NCBI GenBank assembly: GCA_944739405.2
Contig: OX123182.2
Span: 43,277,598 to 43,341,597, forward strand
Reading direction: 5' to 3'
DNA length: 64,000 bases
Origin: Euclidia mi
Lineage: Eukaryota > Arthropoda > Insecta > Lepidoptera > Erebidae
How positions within the stretch are numbered: the first letter of the stretch is position 1; each line of letters begins with the position of its first letter. The position numbers and the translations under genes were made by a program. The notes below the pieces were generated by a model. The model saw only the letters and a program-made list of their open reading frames with translations, made no database searches and was not told the origin of the DNA. Of this stretch, positions 10,223-20,955 are shown in pieces.

Positions 10223-10944
10223 TCCCTTTATTGGTAAAACCGATTATCTACACTTTTTTACAAAAATGAGTTATTTACACCAAACTACTCAACTTTTTGA
10301 GCTTTATCTACAGGTAAAACCGATTTTTCGATAGGATGCATAGTTTCCGAGATAGATACGCAAAAAACCAATTATAATACAAGCTTTTAGGTAACGTCTG
10401 CATTCAATAACAGCTAAAGTCTTATACCGGTATGATTTTTTTGAAGCTTTGCAATCAAAAACACATTCAGTTTCATATCTTATTTTAGTTGCAATTTGCT
10501 TACACTCTGAACATACTGAAGCATTGTACTAATACAAACTAAAAGTCTTTAAATGGTTCTGGTTTTGCTGGATTATTGGTAAGTACTTAGAATCTTACAC
10601 ATTAAAAAGAAAGTAAGGCGTTCTACTCGCTTTTAACAGAACATAATCCTTCGCATTTGTGCAGATTTTAATTCAATTAAAGGAGATTAAGTAGCTTTAA
10701 TTGTTTTTTCCACAACATCAGAGATAGTATCGTTTAGGTTTTAATACAAGTAAAAGCAACTATGCTTAAATAGTTGTTTTTCACCAAAGTGTATGGTGAT
10801 GTTTCTACATAAATATTTTCAGCTTAAACCAAGAATAATGTTGAGATTATGCTACAATGTATGAATATGAAAATAAATAAGGGGTATGCGGCTCCGGGAA
10901 GCAGCAGTACACAGTTTTAGTGCAGTGAGAGTTGGTAGAAAACA

Positions 10945-12287
10945 ACGCACTGTCATAGGATGGCCGCTCATAGAAATGCTAGAAGGGCTTTTCTGAACTG
11001 GGTGGGGGATGGTAAACCTCGCACTGGGTTGATATTTGAAGAAATGAAAGACACACGAATGATTTTTAAGCAGAGATTAAAATATCAGCATAAGAAATAA
11101 AAAAACATTCTTAAATCTATGAACAGGGGTAAATCTCCAGGACATGATGGCCTCAGCATAGAACATTTACAACGTGCCTGTCCGCATCTGCCGAGGGTTT
11201 TATCTATGCTATTTAACTTTAGTTTGCGGCATTCCTATTAACCAACAGAACTGATGAGAACAATAGTTTTACCAATAGTCAAGAGTAAAAGCAAGGATGT
11301 GGCAGACAAGGATAACTATAGGCCTATATCCATAGCGACCGTAATAGCCAAGGTTCTTGATTGTGTGATTGAGCGTAGAATGACTGAACAGCTTAAACCA
11401 TATGATTCTCAGTTCGGCTTTAGAGCAGGGTTATCGACCGAAACTGCTATTCTGGCACTCAAACACAGATAGAAACACCCCTGTATATGCTGCTTTTTTG
11501 GATCTCTATGGTCAAAATTGCGAGAGAAATCCACACCTCATGAGTTAATCAGCCTTCTCCAGTACTGGTATGGCCACCAAATAAATCAGGTTAGATGGTC
11601 GCGTGCATTTTCTGACTAGTACCTATGGGCTGAGGTGTGGTGTGAGGTAAAAGGTGACGTCGCCAGCGCTTTTCAGTCTATACATCGATCAGCTGATCGA
11701 GAAGCTCAGTAGCACTGGTGTCGGATACTCTGTTGATGGTAAGACTATCAACAGTATCAGCTACGCGGATGACATGGCATTGCTGAGCCCGTCTTTTGAT
11801 ACGCTCAGACGTTTGCTTACAGTGTGTGAACAATATGCCACTGCTCATGGCCTACTTTACAAAAAAGCGAATCGGGAAAAGCGAGGCTATGATTTTTCGA
11901 ATAAGTTGCAGAAAACCTGAGGCTGTCCCGCCAGTTTACATTTACAGGGTGAAACTGGAAAAGGTGTCACAGTTAAAATACCTAGGACACCTTTGGAATG
12001 AGGACCTAGGTGATGATATTGATGTAGAGAGGGAATGAAGGGCGTTGTCAGTTCGATGCAATATGCTGGTGCGCAGGTTTGCTAGGTGTACTAAGGAAGT
12101 TAAAATTACTCTGTTCAAGGCATACTGCTAGACTTTTTACAGCCTGTGGCTCAGATATACGCAGAGAACCTACAACGCTCTTCGCGTGCAATACAATAAC
12201 GCATTCCGGGGACTATTGGGGCTTCCGTGGTTTTGTAGCGCGTCAAGCATGTTTGCTGAGCCACCATAGACAACTTTAAAGCGATCA
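10945..12287 (+). pseudogene. CR1-like reverse transcriptase, degenerate
   Basis: Translation pieces in order: AHRNARRAFLNWV (about 10,968), a stop and an apparent deletion, SMNRGKSPGHDGLSIEHL (about 11,115-11,170), ELMRTIVLPIVKSK and DNYRPISIATVIAKVLD, QFGFRAGLSTETAI (to 11,460), a damaged stretch, SPALFSLYIDQLI, ISYADDMALLS (motif C, about 11,757-11,790), LEKVSQLKYLGHLW, and a last 'FRGLLGLPWFCSASSMFAEP' block ending at the insertion near 12,287. At least five stops or frameshifts are present. Confidence 0.8.
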
Positions 12288-12502
12288 TAGAATAGAATAG
12301 AATAGAATAGTTTATTTGCCAAAAATGTAGGTATGTATCACCTAGGTCCAGTAGGTCTTAAATATAGATAAATGAATCCTTGTACATTTTGCCATTTAGG
12401 CATGCAAATATTCATGTTACAGTACAATAATAAAATAGAGAAATTGGCATTATATTAGTAGTTTCTCATAAGCAGCGGTTACTTAAATAACCCGTGAAAC
12501 AA

Positions 12503-13768
12503 TCAAAGAGAATCATCATTTAGAAATTCTGTTATTGAGTAATAACATTTATCAATTAACAAATATGTAAGATGTTTTTTAAACATATTAAATGGTAATT
12601 CCTTAATACTATTAGGTATCTTATTATATACAGTAGGTGCCATGACAATAACACTTTTCCTCAACAATGTAGTTTTATATGCTCCAGTTGACAATAAGTT
12701 TTGATATTGAGTTCTCATGCTGGTAGTCCTTTTTCGAACATCATGTAACGATGGAAACAAGTGTTTATTCTTTTTTACAAATAATGATATTTCTAATATA
12801 TATAAACAAGGCAGAGTTAATAGCTTGTGAAGTTTAAATAAAGGCACACAGCTGTCAGTTGTTTTCAAGTTAAACATTGCTCTTATGCAACGTTTTTGAG
12901 ATTTAAAAATGCTTTCCTTTTCACTACAATTGCCCCAAAAAATTACGCCAAATCTTAAAACTGACACAACCAAACCATGGTAAGCAACAAGAATTGTTTT
13001 AGTGTTAACTTTTTTGAAAGGTTGTATAATGCATAAGCAGATGTACTTAACTTGTTGCATAAATCATTTGCTTGTGCCTTCCAATTTAAATGGTTGTCTA
13101 TGAAAATTACTAAAAATTTAGTTACAGTAACACTTTGTATAACCTGATCTTTGTAATTTATGTTTATATCTGCCGCGATTTTTCGTTGATGAAAGTGCAT
13201 GATGTTGGTTTTTTTAATGTTAACCACTAAATTGTTGTTATTAAGCCAGTTGATTATATTATTTAAATTATTGTTTATATCTTCTTCGTAAATATGTTTA
13301 TCGTTACATTTTATTATTAGTGTGCTGTCATCAGCAAATAGAACCATAGGGTGCGATTTTTGTCGGGGCAGATCATTAATATATAATAAAAACAGCAGTG
13401 GCCCGAGTATACTGCCTTGAGGGACACCAAATTGAGTTTCTTTAGGCGTAGATGTGTACTGCACTTTAGTTTTGGTTTTAAAACAAATTTTATCTATTTC
13501 CGTAAATTGCTTCCGGTTTCCTAGATAAGACTTTATTAAATTGAATGCATACCCTCTAATACCGTAAGCCTGAATGAAGTTTATATAAAAGAGTTTCATG
13601 GTTAACGTGATCGAAGGCCTTTGACATGTCGGTAAAAATTGCACAAACCTGAATTTTATTATCCATGTTTGGCATTACTTTACTGAGAAAATCAAATATT
13701 GCCATGTTGATGTTTTTATTTTTTCGAAAACCGTATTGCTCGTCACACAGCACGTTGAATTTAAACAA
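12503..13768 (-). pseudogene. Reverse transcriptase palm to C-terminus of the same element
   Basis: Continues from the 408-aa frame after a stop near 13,805: EQYGFRKNKNINMAIFDF, FTDMSKAFDHVNHETLL (motif A), a frame change near 13,590, GVPQGSILGPLLFLLYINDL (motif B), VLFADDSTLI (motif C, about 13,325-13,355), TVTKFLVIFIDNHLNWKAQ, then a further shift near 13,000 into the C-terminal domain (GVIFWGNCSEKES, FKSQKRCIRAM, NKIPNSIKELPF). The catalytic FADD is intact; three frame breaks disable it. Confidence 0.85.
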
Positions 13769-13807
13769 GAAAGAATATAGATATTCGTTAAGTATACTTT
13801 CTATAAT

Positions 13808-15121
13808 TTAAGAGAACACCGGTATTAAAGCTATAGGCCTGTAGTTCGTCATAAGCTCTTTGCAGTTTTTTTTAAATAGTGGCTTTATTATTGTTGTTTT
13901 CAAACTGTCAGGAAATATGCCATGATATATGCTTAAGTTTATTATATGACTTAATGGAGTGGCTATGCAACTAGAAACAAATTTTATGACTTTAGTTGAG
14001 ATACCATCATAACCAAAGCTTTTTTTATTTTTGAGCCTTTTGATCACGGCCATGATAGCTTCAGGCGTCGTTGGGGCTAAATATATCGACTGAGAGATGT
14101 GTTTTACATCATTAGTATTTGTTGATTGATATTTAGGTATATGTGAGATTTCATCGATAAAAAAGTTATTGAATGATTCAGCTATTTCTTTAGGATCTTT
14201 AATTATTATATTATGCTTCTGTATTTGAGATATGGGTTCCTTAATGGTTTTTTTATTATTAATAATTTGCCAAACTGTTTTCGACTTGTTTTCTGAGAGG
14301 TTTATTAAATAATTATTCTGGGATTTCTGGGTTAACTTGATAATTTTTTTAAATCTTCTGGAGTATGTGTTGAACATCTCCTTTTTTGCATCTGTCGGTT
14401 TTAGTCTCAACTGCCAGAGTAATTGACGCTGACGTTTACTACAGATACGCATTCCGCGTGTTATCCATTTAATTCTTTTCTCGGTTCTTATAATAATTGG
14501 CTTGTATGGAAAACATAAGTCATGCAGAAGAGTACATATGTCTAGGAAATTATCGTAGGCTTCGTTGGGATTTTCGTTATTATAAACATCATGGAATGGT
14601 AAACTTTGTAAATAATTTTTAAATTTCTTGAGATTATCTTTGGACATATCTCGTACTTTTATTTTCCAAGATTTGATTTGGCAAGATTGATTCACTTTAA
14701 TTTTTATTACCTGTGCCGTATGGTCTGGCAAGCCAAAATCTATAATATTACACTCATATTTTTGCTTACAGTTAAGGGCAAAATTATCTAAACAGGTTTG
14801 GCTTGCAGGTCGTGTTGGTTCATTAATTTGCAATTTAAGATTATAGCTTAAAAGAAAGCACTTAAAATCTAAAGATATTCTATTGTCTTTTAGAGTGTCT
14901 ATATTGAAGTCTCCGCATATGATTATTCTACTATGATGATGCGAGCATATTTTTTTTAGAATTATATCGAAATTTTCATAAAATTTAGTCAAATTAGCTA
15001 ACTTGGGTGGTCTATATACACATAGCACAATCAATTTATGGTCAGTTAATTCAATGGCACAGCACTCTATGATGCCTGCTATGGATAATTTAATTATGTC
15101 TAGAGAACTGCATCTTTGATG
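13808..15121 (-). pseudogene. Endonuclease C-terminal part and RT N-terminal part
   Basis: An open frame of 408 aa (15,034-13,808), extended upstream in frame to 15,121. The apurinic-type endonuclease is visible from LIVLCVYRPPK and RIIICGDFNID (the GDFN metal-site block), then a TCLDNF block and the GLPDHTAQV histidine block (the HD pair that ends this nuclease fold). After a linker, RT begins: KKSFGYDGISTKVIKF, PLSHIINLSI, GIFPDSLKTTIIKPLFKK, NYRPIALIPVFS, where a stop interrupts. The first part of the endonuclease is missing by 5' truncation. No start codon is meaningful here. Confidence 0.85.
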
Positions 15122-15399
15122 ACCAGAATGCTTAGAAGCCCCAATAGCATCCCTCTAAATATTGCAGGAAAACCAGACTCCATTCCTGATGCACTGGTCC
15201 CGTATACATTGCTGCGGTCCCGGTGCCGAGGGAAGGTTTTTGAATTAGACAAAGTGCTCATTTTAATTTCCGCATGTTAAGGTCACTAATGTATTTTGTT
15301 CTGTGTTTTTGTTTTTGGTTTTATTTGTATGAAAATGGAATGTTGCCGAAATAAATGATTATTATTATTATTAATATTTGTTTCTCTATCACGGCTATT

Positions 15400-16265
15400 C
15401 TTTTAACCTTTGATATTAAAAGAATAACCGGCCCTTTGGCAGGCGTACACGCAGACATAGGTCCAACGCACAGAGGCCCTTTGAGAGTTTTAATCTAGAA
15501 TGTGATGTGATACCTGCTGAGGCGCCTCCATAACTTTACTATTAAGTGCAGTCACGGATTAGCCGCAGCAGGTGCAAGACTATTGCTACTTGTATGTGGA
15601 ACCTAATTAATCTGGGCTATTGGGATGGATGTTTAATGGGTTGGTCTAGGTGAACACTATGGATAGAAAACGGCACCTGATCTAAATACTCTTATAGTAT
15701 GTCGAAAAGGGGCAGGCGGTGACTCGCCAACTCACTGGATGGGCCCTCTCTAGATAACCGCCAAGGCAAACAAACTCTGCCATAAACAACAAGAGGGCAA
15801 CACCGGTGTGAGCGGCTAGGGGTGTAGAGCGGTGCGGCACCGGTTTCGCCATCGCAGGCCTCGTGACCACGGAGGCCCGGAGCGGGTTTCCCCGTAATTA
15901 CGGCCTTGACAATGACACTTTCACCCCCGAGCAAATAGCTCTTGTGGCTTCCCTCTGGCCGGGCGACCAAGGCAAGCCAGATTCGAGGGTCCTGCGGGCA
16001 ATCTTGGTAATCCACTCCAACAAGCCAATAAAGGCAAGCTGGAGATGAGGCCCTGACCGAGCCCTCTGAAGCAATCGGGACGGCACTGTCTCCACACACA
16101 TTCAGCTCGCCACAAAGCTGCCCTGCGGTTTGTAAGCTGTCTTTCTATCCTGTACTAATATATATCACAAGATAAAGGTGATGTTTGAAAGCTGTTACTA
16201 TACCCTCTGAAATTGAGTTAGTCTCATGATGAGGTTAACGACTGCCCCAGAGGGGTTTTATTATT
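15400..16265 (+). repeat. GC-richer dispersed repeat, probably a non-LTR 3' region
   Basis: The block from '...ggccctttggcaggcgtacacgc' to 'gccccagaggggttttattatt' is much richer in GC than its surroundings and ends in a short ATT-type run, as a retroposed 3' UTR would. Long frames on both strands (for example 135 aa on minus at 15,692-16,099) show no domain. I recall similar text as a lepidopteran repeat, but cannot name the parent. Confidence 0.4.
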
Positions 16266-16512
16266 ATCTACACTATAATATTATAAAGAGGAAAGATTTG
16301 TATTTTTGTTTGTTTGTTTGTAATGGATAAACTCAAAAACTACTGGACCGATTTTAAAAATTCCTTCACCATTAGAAAGCTACATTATCTACGAGTAACA
16401 CAGGCTATATGTTATTTTCGAAAAAGTAGGGATCCGTAAAATATTTGGCTTTTTCGGGTACGCGAAGTAGTTCCCTCAGAACGCGGGTGAAAACGCGGGA
16501 AACGGCTAGTTA
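16266..16512 (+). repeat. Dispersed lepidopteran repeat ending in ...ggctagt
   Basis: Contains 'ataatattataaagagg', three TTTG units, 'actactggaccgatttt', and ends 'gcgggaaacggctagtta'. This is a very common lepidopteran repeat module. No coding content. Confidence 0.5.
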
Positions 16513-17086
16513 TTAATAATATATCATTCTTATAATTTTCCATCTTTATTCAGTTTTACTGTCATGTAGATAAGTAATGATTATTTGGTATTTTTGTAAT
16601 TATAAAAATAGACCAGGCTTGCTGTAGTTCGTTGTATGAACATTTTGCAGATAGTCTACCATAATTCTTAACTTTACTCAAGCAAAACCAATTATCATTT
16701 TTAAAATTTCGATTTGTAGAATGTTTCAGAGTGTTATTTTTACAGTTGTTTTTGGTATCTTATTACTTTCTTCGAAAGGTTACGGTGAAGCTTTAAGATA
16801 AGCTCCAAGTGATTTAATTAATGATATATATGCTTATGTCGTTATTCAGGAAAAAACAACTAAATGACCTCCCTGAAGATAGTGTTTGGCATTTTTTCAA
16901 GCATTAACAATAAAGTACTTCTATTTTTATGATTTACAAACATACTTTATTAGTTGTTCCATTATAATTACATGATTGAAGGTAAGATATATGAAATTTA
17001 GTTACATAATTATTCTGTCAAACTTTTAAATCATTATTGCCACAAGTTTAGTTTTCGGTAGATAATCGGTTTTACCAATAAAGGGG

Positions 17087-17989
17087 CGATTTGGTGGTGA
17101 GACGTCAAACCGAAAACTATCGCAGGATTTGTCCCAGCGTAAACCGAGAACCTTATGCGGTACAGACTTCTCAAACTCAATGTCTGGAGAAGCCTTATGA
17201 GAATCTGGTATGCGTGCGAGAACCTCCTTAGAGTTGCTTGTCCATTTGACAAGATCAAACTGGCCTCGCTTGAAAAGCTGAATAAGCTCTTCACAAAGCG
17301 AAATTGCTAGCGGAGCGGATATGACTCTACAGGCAATGTCCTCCATGTACAAAGCGGAAGTGGCAACAGCCGCTGCGGCGGAGAGTGATCGCCTTCATCA
17401 GCGATCAACTGGCGAACAACTCGTAACGCGTGATATGGGCTAGACTTGAGTCCAAAACAAACACGATTGAACTGATACACAGGTTCTTTCTTGCCAAAAC
17501 GATAAAAGACCCGTTGAAATCTACGGTCAGATTCGCGAACGCCGATATTGAGAAACATTTGGCGGCAATCAGCTGACAGAGCGATTTGAAAAAGACGAAA
17601 CTTTATTATGATGGTAATAAATCACCCTGTAGATTGGGGCCGGCATGCAAAATGTCATTAATCGACTGACCCGATGTAGTCTTACAACTAGCGTCTAAAA
17701 CCACACGAAGTTTAGTAGAGGTTTTATCTTCGCGAACTACGCCGTGATGCGGGATATAATATGAGGGCAGAGAGTTGCCCTCGTTGTTTACAACTACACT
17801 CAAAAAACCTTTATCTATGTAGTCACGAATGACGTCATTATAGGCGCTGCGTAACTTAAATGATGCATCAAGTTTACGTTCCAAACAATGGAAACGTCTG
17901 AGCGCAGCAGCGTGCGAGTCGCCTAACGAATAAGGGTCACCACAGAATGGCAACGCCACGAACAGTGGTAGCGCGGAAATGCTCTTCAC
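17087..17989 (-). pseudogene. BEL pol: reverse transcriptase
   Basis: Blocks in sense order: LDASFKLRSAYNDVIRDYID, YYIPHHGVVRE, KLRVVLDAS, SGQSINDILHAGPNLQGDL (17,989-17,606); after a shift, DCRQMFLNIGVRESDRRFQRVFY and FNRVCFGLKSSPYHA (17,590-17,420); after another shift, ALYMEDIACRV (17,350-17,315), FDLVKWTSNSKEVLARIP, KVLGLRWDK and FRFDVSPPN ending at the insertion. The catalytic box reads YMED (17,338-17,349) where the family has YVDD, so a first metal-binding aspartate is changed. Two frameshifts and the TIR insertion break it. RT would copy the element RNA in virus-like particles. Confidence 0.88.
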
Positions 17990-19009
17990 AATCGAGATCT
18001 TTACGGCTCATCGAGGGCGGTGCGGTAACCTCTTCAAGCTCCCAAAATCGCTTGAGAAGAGAGTCAATATTGTTTTCTTGAAGAACAGAACAACAGCAAG
18101 ACGTAACGTATTGACAAGTATGTAATGTAGGTACGGTACCCATAATCACATACCCAAATACCGTCTCAATAGCGGGCGGTAAGTTATTTTGCTCACTACG
18201 TACCACTTTAGTAAGTAGCAAGTGCGGGAATATTGCGGCTCCGATCAAAACATCAATGTCTGCCGGATTCGCAAACTCCGAGTCCGCTAGTGGCAATGAC
18301 TCGAGATGTGTGAGGAGCGACACGTCCACATTAGCGTTTGGCAACGTGTCCGTAATACGCTCGACGATAAGCGAAGAAATGTTAAAATTAATGTCTCTAT
18401 CAAAACGCGAATGTATTTTAATATCAACGGAACCCTTGCAATGTTTTTCTGATCCGCCTATCCCTCGGATTATTGAGTTCGTATTTTTAAAGTTATTCCA
18501 TAATCCGAGGCGTTTGAACAATTCTAACGTTATTAAATTGGTCTGAGATGCGCTATCTAGCAGACAACGTACCATGTGCGGCGACCCATTAACATCATAT
18601 ATGATAACTTGCGCTGTCGCTAACAGAACAGTCTTAGACGCCATACATGGCGGCCTAGCACTGCTCTGATCACTACAAGCGCGCGAAGGCCGTCCGCGCA
18701 TGCGTGCCGCCCGCGCAATGGATGTCGTACACAACGATATCTCATTGTGAGGCGTGGAAGGCGCAGCTACCGTGTTCTGCACTTGCGACGTAAGTGTGTC
18801 AAGGTTAGCGGCTTGACTTGACAACGGGTTACCTTTATCGAAATGTAACAGTGTATGATGTCTTTGATTACATGAGCGACAACTCGTTCTACTAGAACAA
18901 TTACTTGTTTTATGTTTTATGCTTAAGCAATTAATGCAAGCTTTGTTATCTTTTACGCATTTAAAACGAGCGGTTGCATTCTGATTATCGAAGGCGGGAC
19001 ACTTATATA
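17990..19009 (-). pseudogene. BEL gag zinc knuckles and aspartic protease
   Basis: From the insertion edge: YKCPAFDNQNATARFKCV, CINCLSIKHKTSNC and SCRSCNQRHHTLLHF, the cysteine/histidine knuckles typical of BEL gag. About 170 residues on, VRCLLDSASQTNLITLELF is the protease active-site block (DSxS with A in place of G), followed by IRGIGG and the ADIDVLIGAAIFPHLL block. The frame then enters the connection to RT (ETVFGYVIMG, FWELEEV). It is open for about 340 codons. The preceding knuckle half lies at 23,965 and above, beyond the LTR insertion. Confidence 0.85.
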
Positions 19010-19400
19010 TAACGTAGCACGTAGGTAACGTAGGAGAATATGGGCGTTCTCCGTTTCTCAGGTCTTCCTCCATCGTACATTGCAGGAAAATAAGACTCAG
19101 TATACACTCCATAGGTTTTACTCAAAATAATTAGTTTACTTCACAAACTAAATATGCACACGTAGCTCGGATGAAATTGGATTACTTTTGGAAACGCGGC
19201 GAAGTCGGACGTAGGTAGGCCACACTTGTTTCCTCCGCTGTGTCTGTCGCCAAAAGTGCCCGTTGACAGCTCCACGTTCGCTTATAAAACATTTTATGAC
19301 ATTGACAGCTGTCAACTGCCGACCTCAGTGTTGCCAACCATCGTATCCGAATACGCCCAAATCTATTAAGATTTGACGTTCCATTCTCGAATCTCCGACA
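19010..19400 (-). repeat. LTR (3') of the noncoding LTR element
   Basis: Matches 23,575-23,964 with about four small differences. In sense a purine-rich AAGATGGCCG precedes it. A short TTATAAGC lies mid-LTR and could serve as a TATA-like box, but this is only suggestive. Confidence 0.8.
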
Positions 19401-19853
19401 CGGCCATCTTGACACGTCACACGTCCCTGTGTGATGCTCCTTCTTCGTCCTCGGTCCCTCACTGCTGAAGATCGCGACCACATATGTGTCTCCAGGCTGT
19501 ACATATGTGTAAGGCTCGTTGCATGCCGCCGCCCACCGCCTTCATGATCGTGTCAGACCATCTCGTAGGTGCCCTGGGTGGTGCTCCTGCAAAAGGTAAA
19601 ACGTTCTGCAATATCTCAAGGTCTTAGCTCAGCCCACCCTGATCATCGTTTAGTTAAAGAATAGGGCTCGTTACGTAAGAAACCACAACACTAAGGGTTA
19701 ACATCAAGTTTTTTTTCAACTACATACTATCACATCACATTATTACGAAAGCAACTCTCTCATTAGTGAACAGTATCAGAGAATTATATCACAAACGTTA
19801 ATCAGCGAAAAGTGTCACGGTTCACGGGCCCCTTCTCACTATGAGAAGGTTAA

Positions 19854-20280
19854 GGCCATAGTCCACCACGCTGGCCAAGTGCGGGTTGGCAGACTTCACA
19901 TGTCTTTCGAGCACACTCCGAAGTACTCTCAGACATGCAGGTTTCCTCACGATCTTTTCCTTCACCGTCGTTGCTATCACCCACACGAGCGTAGCAACTC
20001 ATATCACCTCCATCGAGTGACGTACACACTGTCGTTGCTATCACCTATAACGAGCGATAGCGACCCATTGCCACCTACATCGAGTGACAATTAGGCCATA
20101 GTCCACCACGCTGGCCAAATGCGAGTTGGCAGACTTCACATGTCTTTCGAGCACACTCCGAAGAACTCTCAGACATGCAGGTTTCCTCACGGTGTTTTCC
20201 TTCACCGTCGTTGCTATCACCTACACGAGCGTAGCAACTCACGCCACCTCCATCGAGTGACGTAAACCATGTCACCTCCC
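19854..20280 (+). repeat. Tandem duplication, 240-bp period
   Basis: The unit starts GGCCATAGTCCACCACGCTG at 19,854 and again at 20,094, 240 bases later. The two copies differ by scattered substitutions. The unit resembles a dispersed lepidopteran sequence ('ggttggcagacttcacatg...'). Each copy carries the first hairpins of the array below. Confidence 0.85.
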
Positions 20281-20353
20281 TCGAGTGACTCTAGATTACT
20301 TATTGCCTCCAACGAGCAATACAACGAACACATCACCTAAATCGAGCGACATG
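19970..20353. repeat. Array of short hairpins with conserved loop and covarying stems
   Basis: Eight clear and one weak stem-loops: 19,970-19,998; 20,002-20,024; 20,034-20,064; 20,067-20,091; 20,210-20,238; 20,241-20,263; 20,271-20,289; 20,301-20,321; 20,331-20,353 (weak). The loop is close to C-T/C-N-N-A-N-CGA in all, while stems differ and still pair: GTCAC/GTGAC, TATTGC/GCAATA, GCTATC/GATAGC, ATTG.CAC/GTG.CAAT. Paired stem changes with a constant loop suggest selection for or spread of an RNA or cruciform structure. It lies within the LTR element. Confidence 0.7.
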
Positions 20354-20562
20354 TCCGTTTACCAACTTAGTAATGATACCAACCACTGTTCACTAATCAG
20401 AAAGAAGCACCACTAAATTTCATTCATTATTCAGTTAAGCTAAGGTTTTTGGACTCTACATCTTCTAACCAATGCCAGTTTCGGCCAGATAGGCTTTAGC
20501 TTTACCAGTACAAGCTTTTACAAGCTCCTCAAAGCCACATACAGGCTTCACACAGGCGCGGT

Positions 20563-20760
20563 GCCACATACGGGCCTCGCGCCACAAACGGGCCGTGCGC
20601 CACACACGGGCCGCACGCCACACACGGACCGCGCGCCACACACGGGCCGCGCGCCACACACGGGCCGCGCGCCACACACGGGCCGCGCGCCACACACGGG
20701 CCGCGCGACACACACGCGCCGCGCACTACACACGGGCCGCGCACTACACACGGGCCGCGC
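20563..20760. repeat. 18-bp minisatellite, 11 units
   Basis: The unit is close to GCCACACACGGGCCGCGC, starting at 20,563 and repeating every 18 bases to 20,760 with a few substitutions. Because 18 is a multiple of three, all six frames stay open and give false 80-125-aa repeat proteins. Confidence 0.95.
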
Positions 20761-20774
20761 GCCACAAGCTGCTG

Positions 20775-20955
20775 GCCACCATGCCACACTCGCCACCAGG
20801 CCGCGCCGGCCGCCAGGCCGCCTCAGCCACCATGCCGCGTCAGCCATCATGCCTCGCCGGCCTCCAGCCCGCGCCGGCCACTAGGCCACGCCGGTCACCA
20901 GGCCGCGCCAGCTACCAGGCTGCGCCAGCCATCAGGCCGCGCCAGCCACCAGGCT
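20775..20955. repeat. Second, degenerate ~18-bp GC-rich minisatellite
   Basis: Units close to CCAGGCCGCGCCAGCCAC with variable spacing follow directly on the first array. The two arrays share period and GC content but not sequence. Confidence 0.75.

Larger units (their letters stand above)
12288..15121 (-). mobile_element. Non-LTR element (Jockey/CR1 group) with (TAGAA)n tail, inserted in the CR1-like element
   Basis: On the minus strand it runs from a truncated endonuclease (15,121) through RT to a 3' end reading '...ggcaaataaactattctattctattc', i.e. the plus-strand (TAGAA)n run at 12,288-12,313. A microsatellite-like 3' tail is typical for this group. The flanking CR1-like frame resumes at 15,122. 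A clear target duplication was not found; little or none is expected for such elements. Intact blocks are long (408 and 229 aa), so it is relatively young. Confidence 0.75.
10890..15373 (+). mobile_element. CR1-like non-LTR element, split by a minus-strand insertion
   Basis: Coding remnants at about 10,945-12,285 are continued, after the insert at 12,288-15,121, by C-terminal and 3' UTR sequence at 15,122-15,349 ending 'gccgaaataaatgattattatt...' (15,346-15,373). A 3' tail of short ATT repeats is typical of CR1-type elements. The 5' end is truncated; the endonuclease was not found. The fragment lies inside the TIR element and so is younger than it. Confidence 0.65.
10223..17086. mobile_element. 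TIR-bounded DNA element with perfect 27-bp TIRs, inside BEL pol
   Basis: The left end 10,224-10,250 starts CCCTTTATTGGTAAAACCG and is the exact reverse complement of the right end 17,059-17,085. The BEL frame is interrupted precisely here. A CG dinucleotide flanks both sides (10,221-10,222 and 17,087-17,088), so the target duplication is 2 bp, or 3 bp if one base has changed. A subterminal copy of part of the TIR (GGTAAAACCGA) lies at 10,313-10,323. About 4.5 kb of the interior is later retroelement sequence (10,890-15,373). The rest (10,251-10,890 and most of 16,513-17,058) shows no transposase. It is a non-autonomous or gutted cut-and-paste element. I cannot assign the superfamily. Confidence 0.8.

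Noticed and set aside
12240..12320. Target duplication for the element at 12,288-15,121
   Set aside because: Only a 3-4 base similarity (GAT) is seen between the flanks, which is not significant.
15692..16099. 135-aa minus frame
   Set aside because: Inside a dispersed GC-richer repeat that reads open on several frames.
19970..20353. CRISPR-like array
   Set aside because: There is no constant direct repeat with unique spacers; stems vary and only the loop is constant. The window is eukaryotic.
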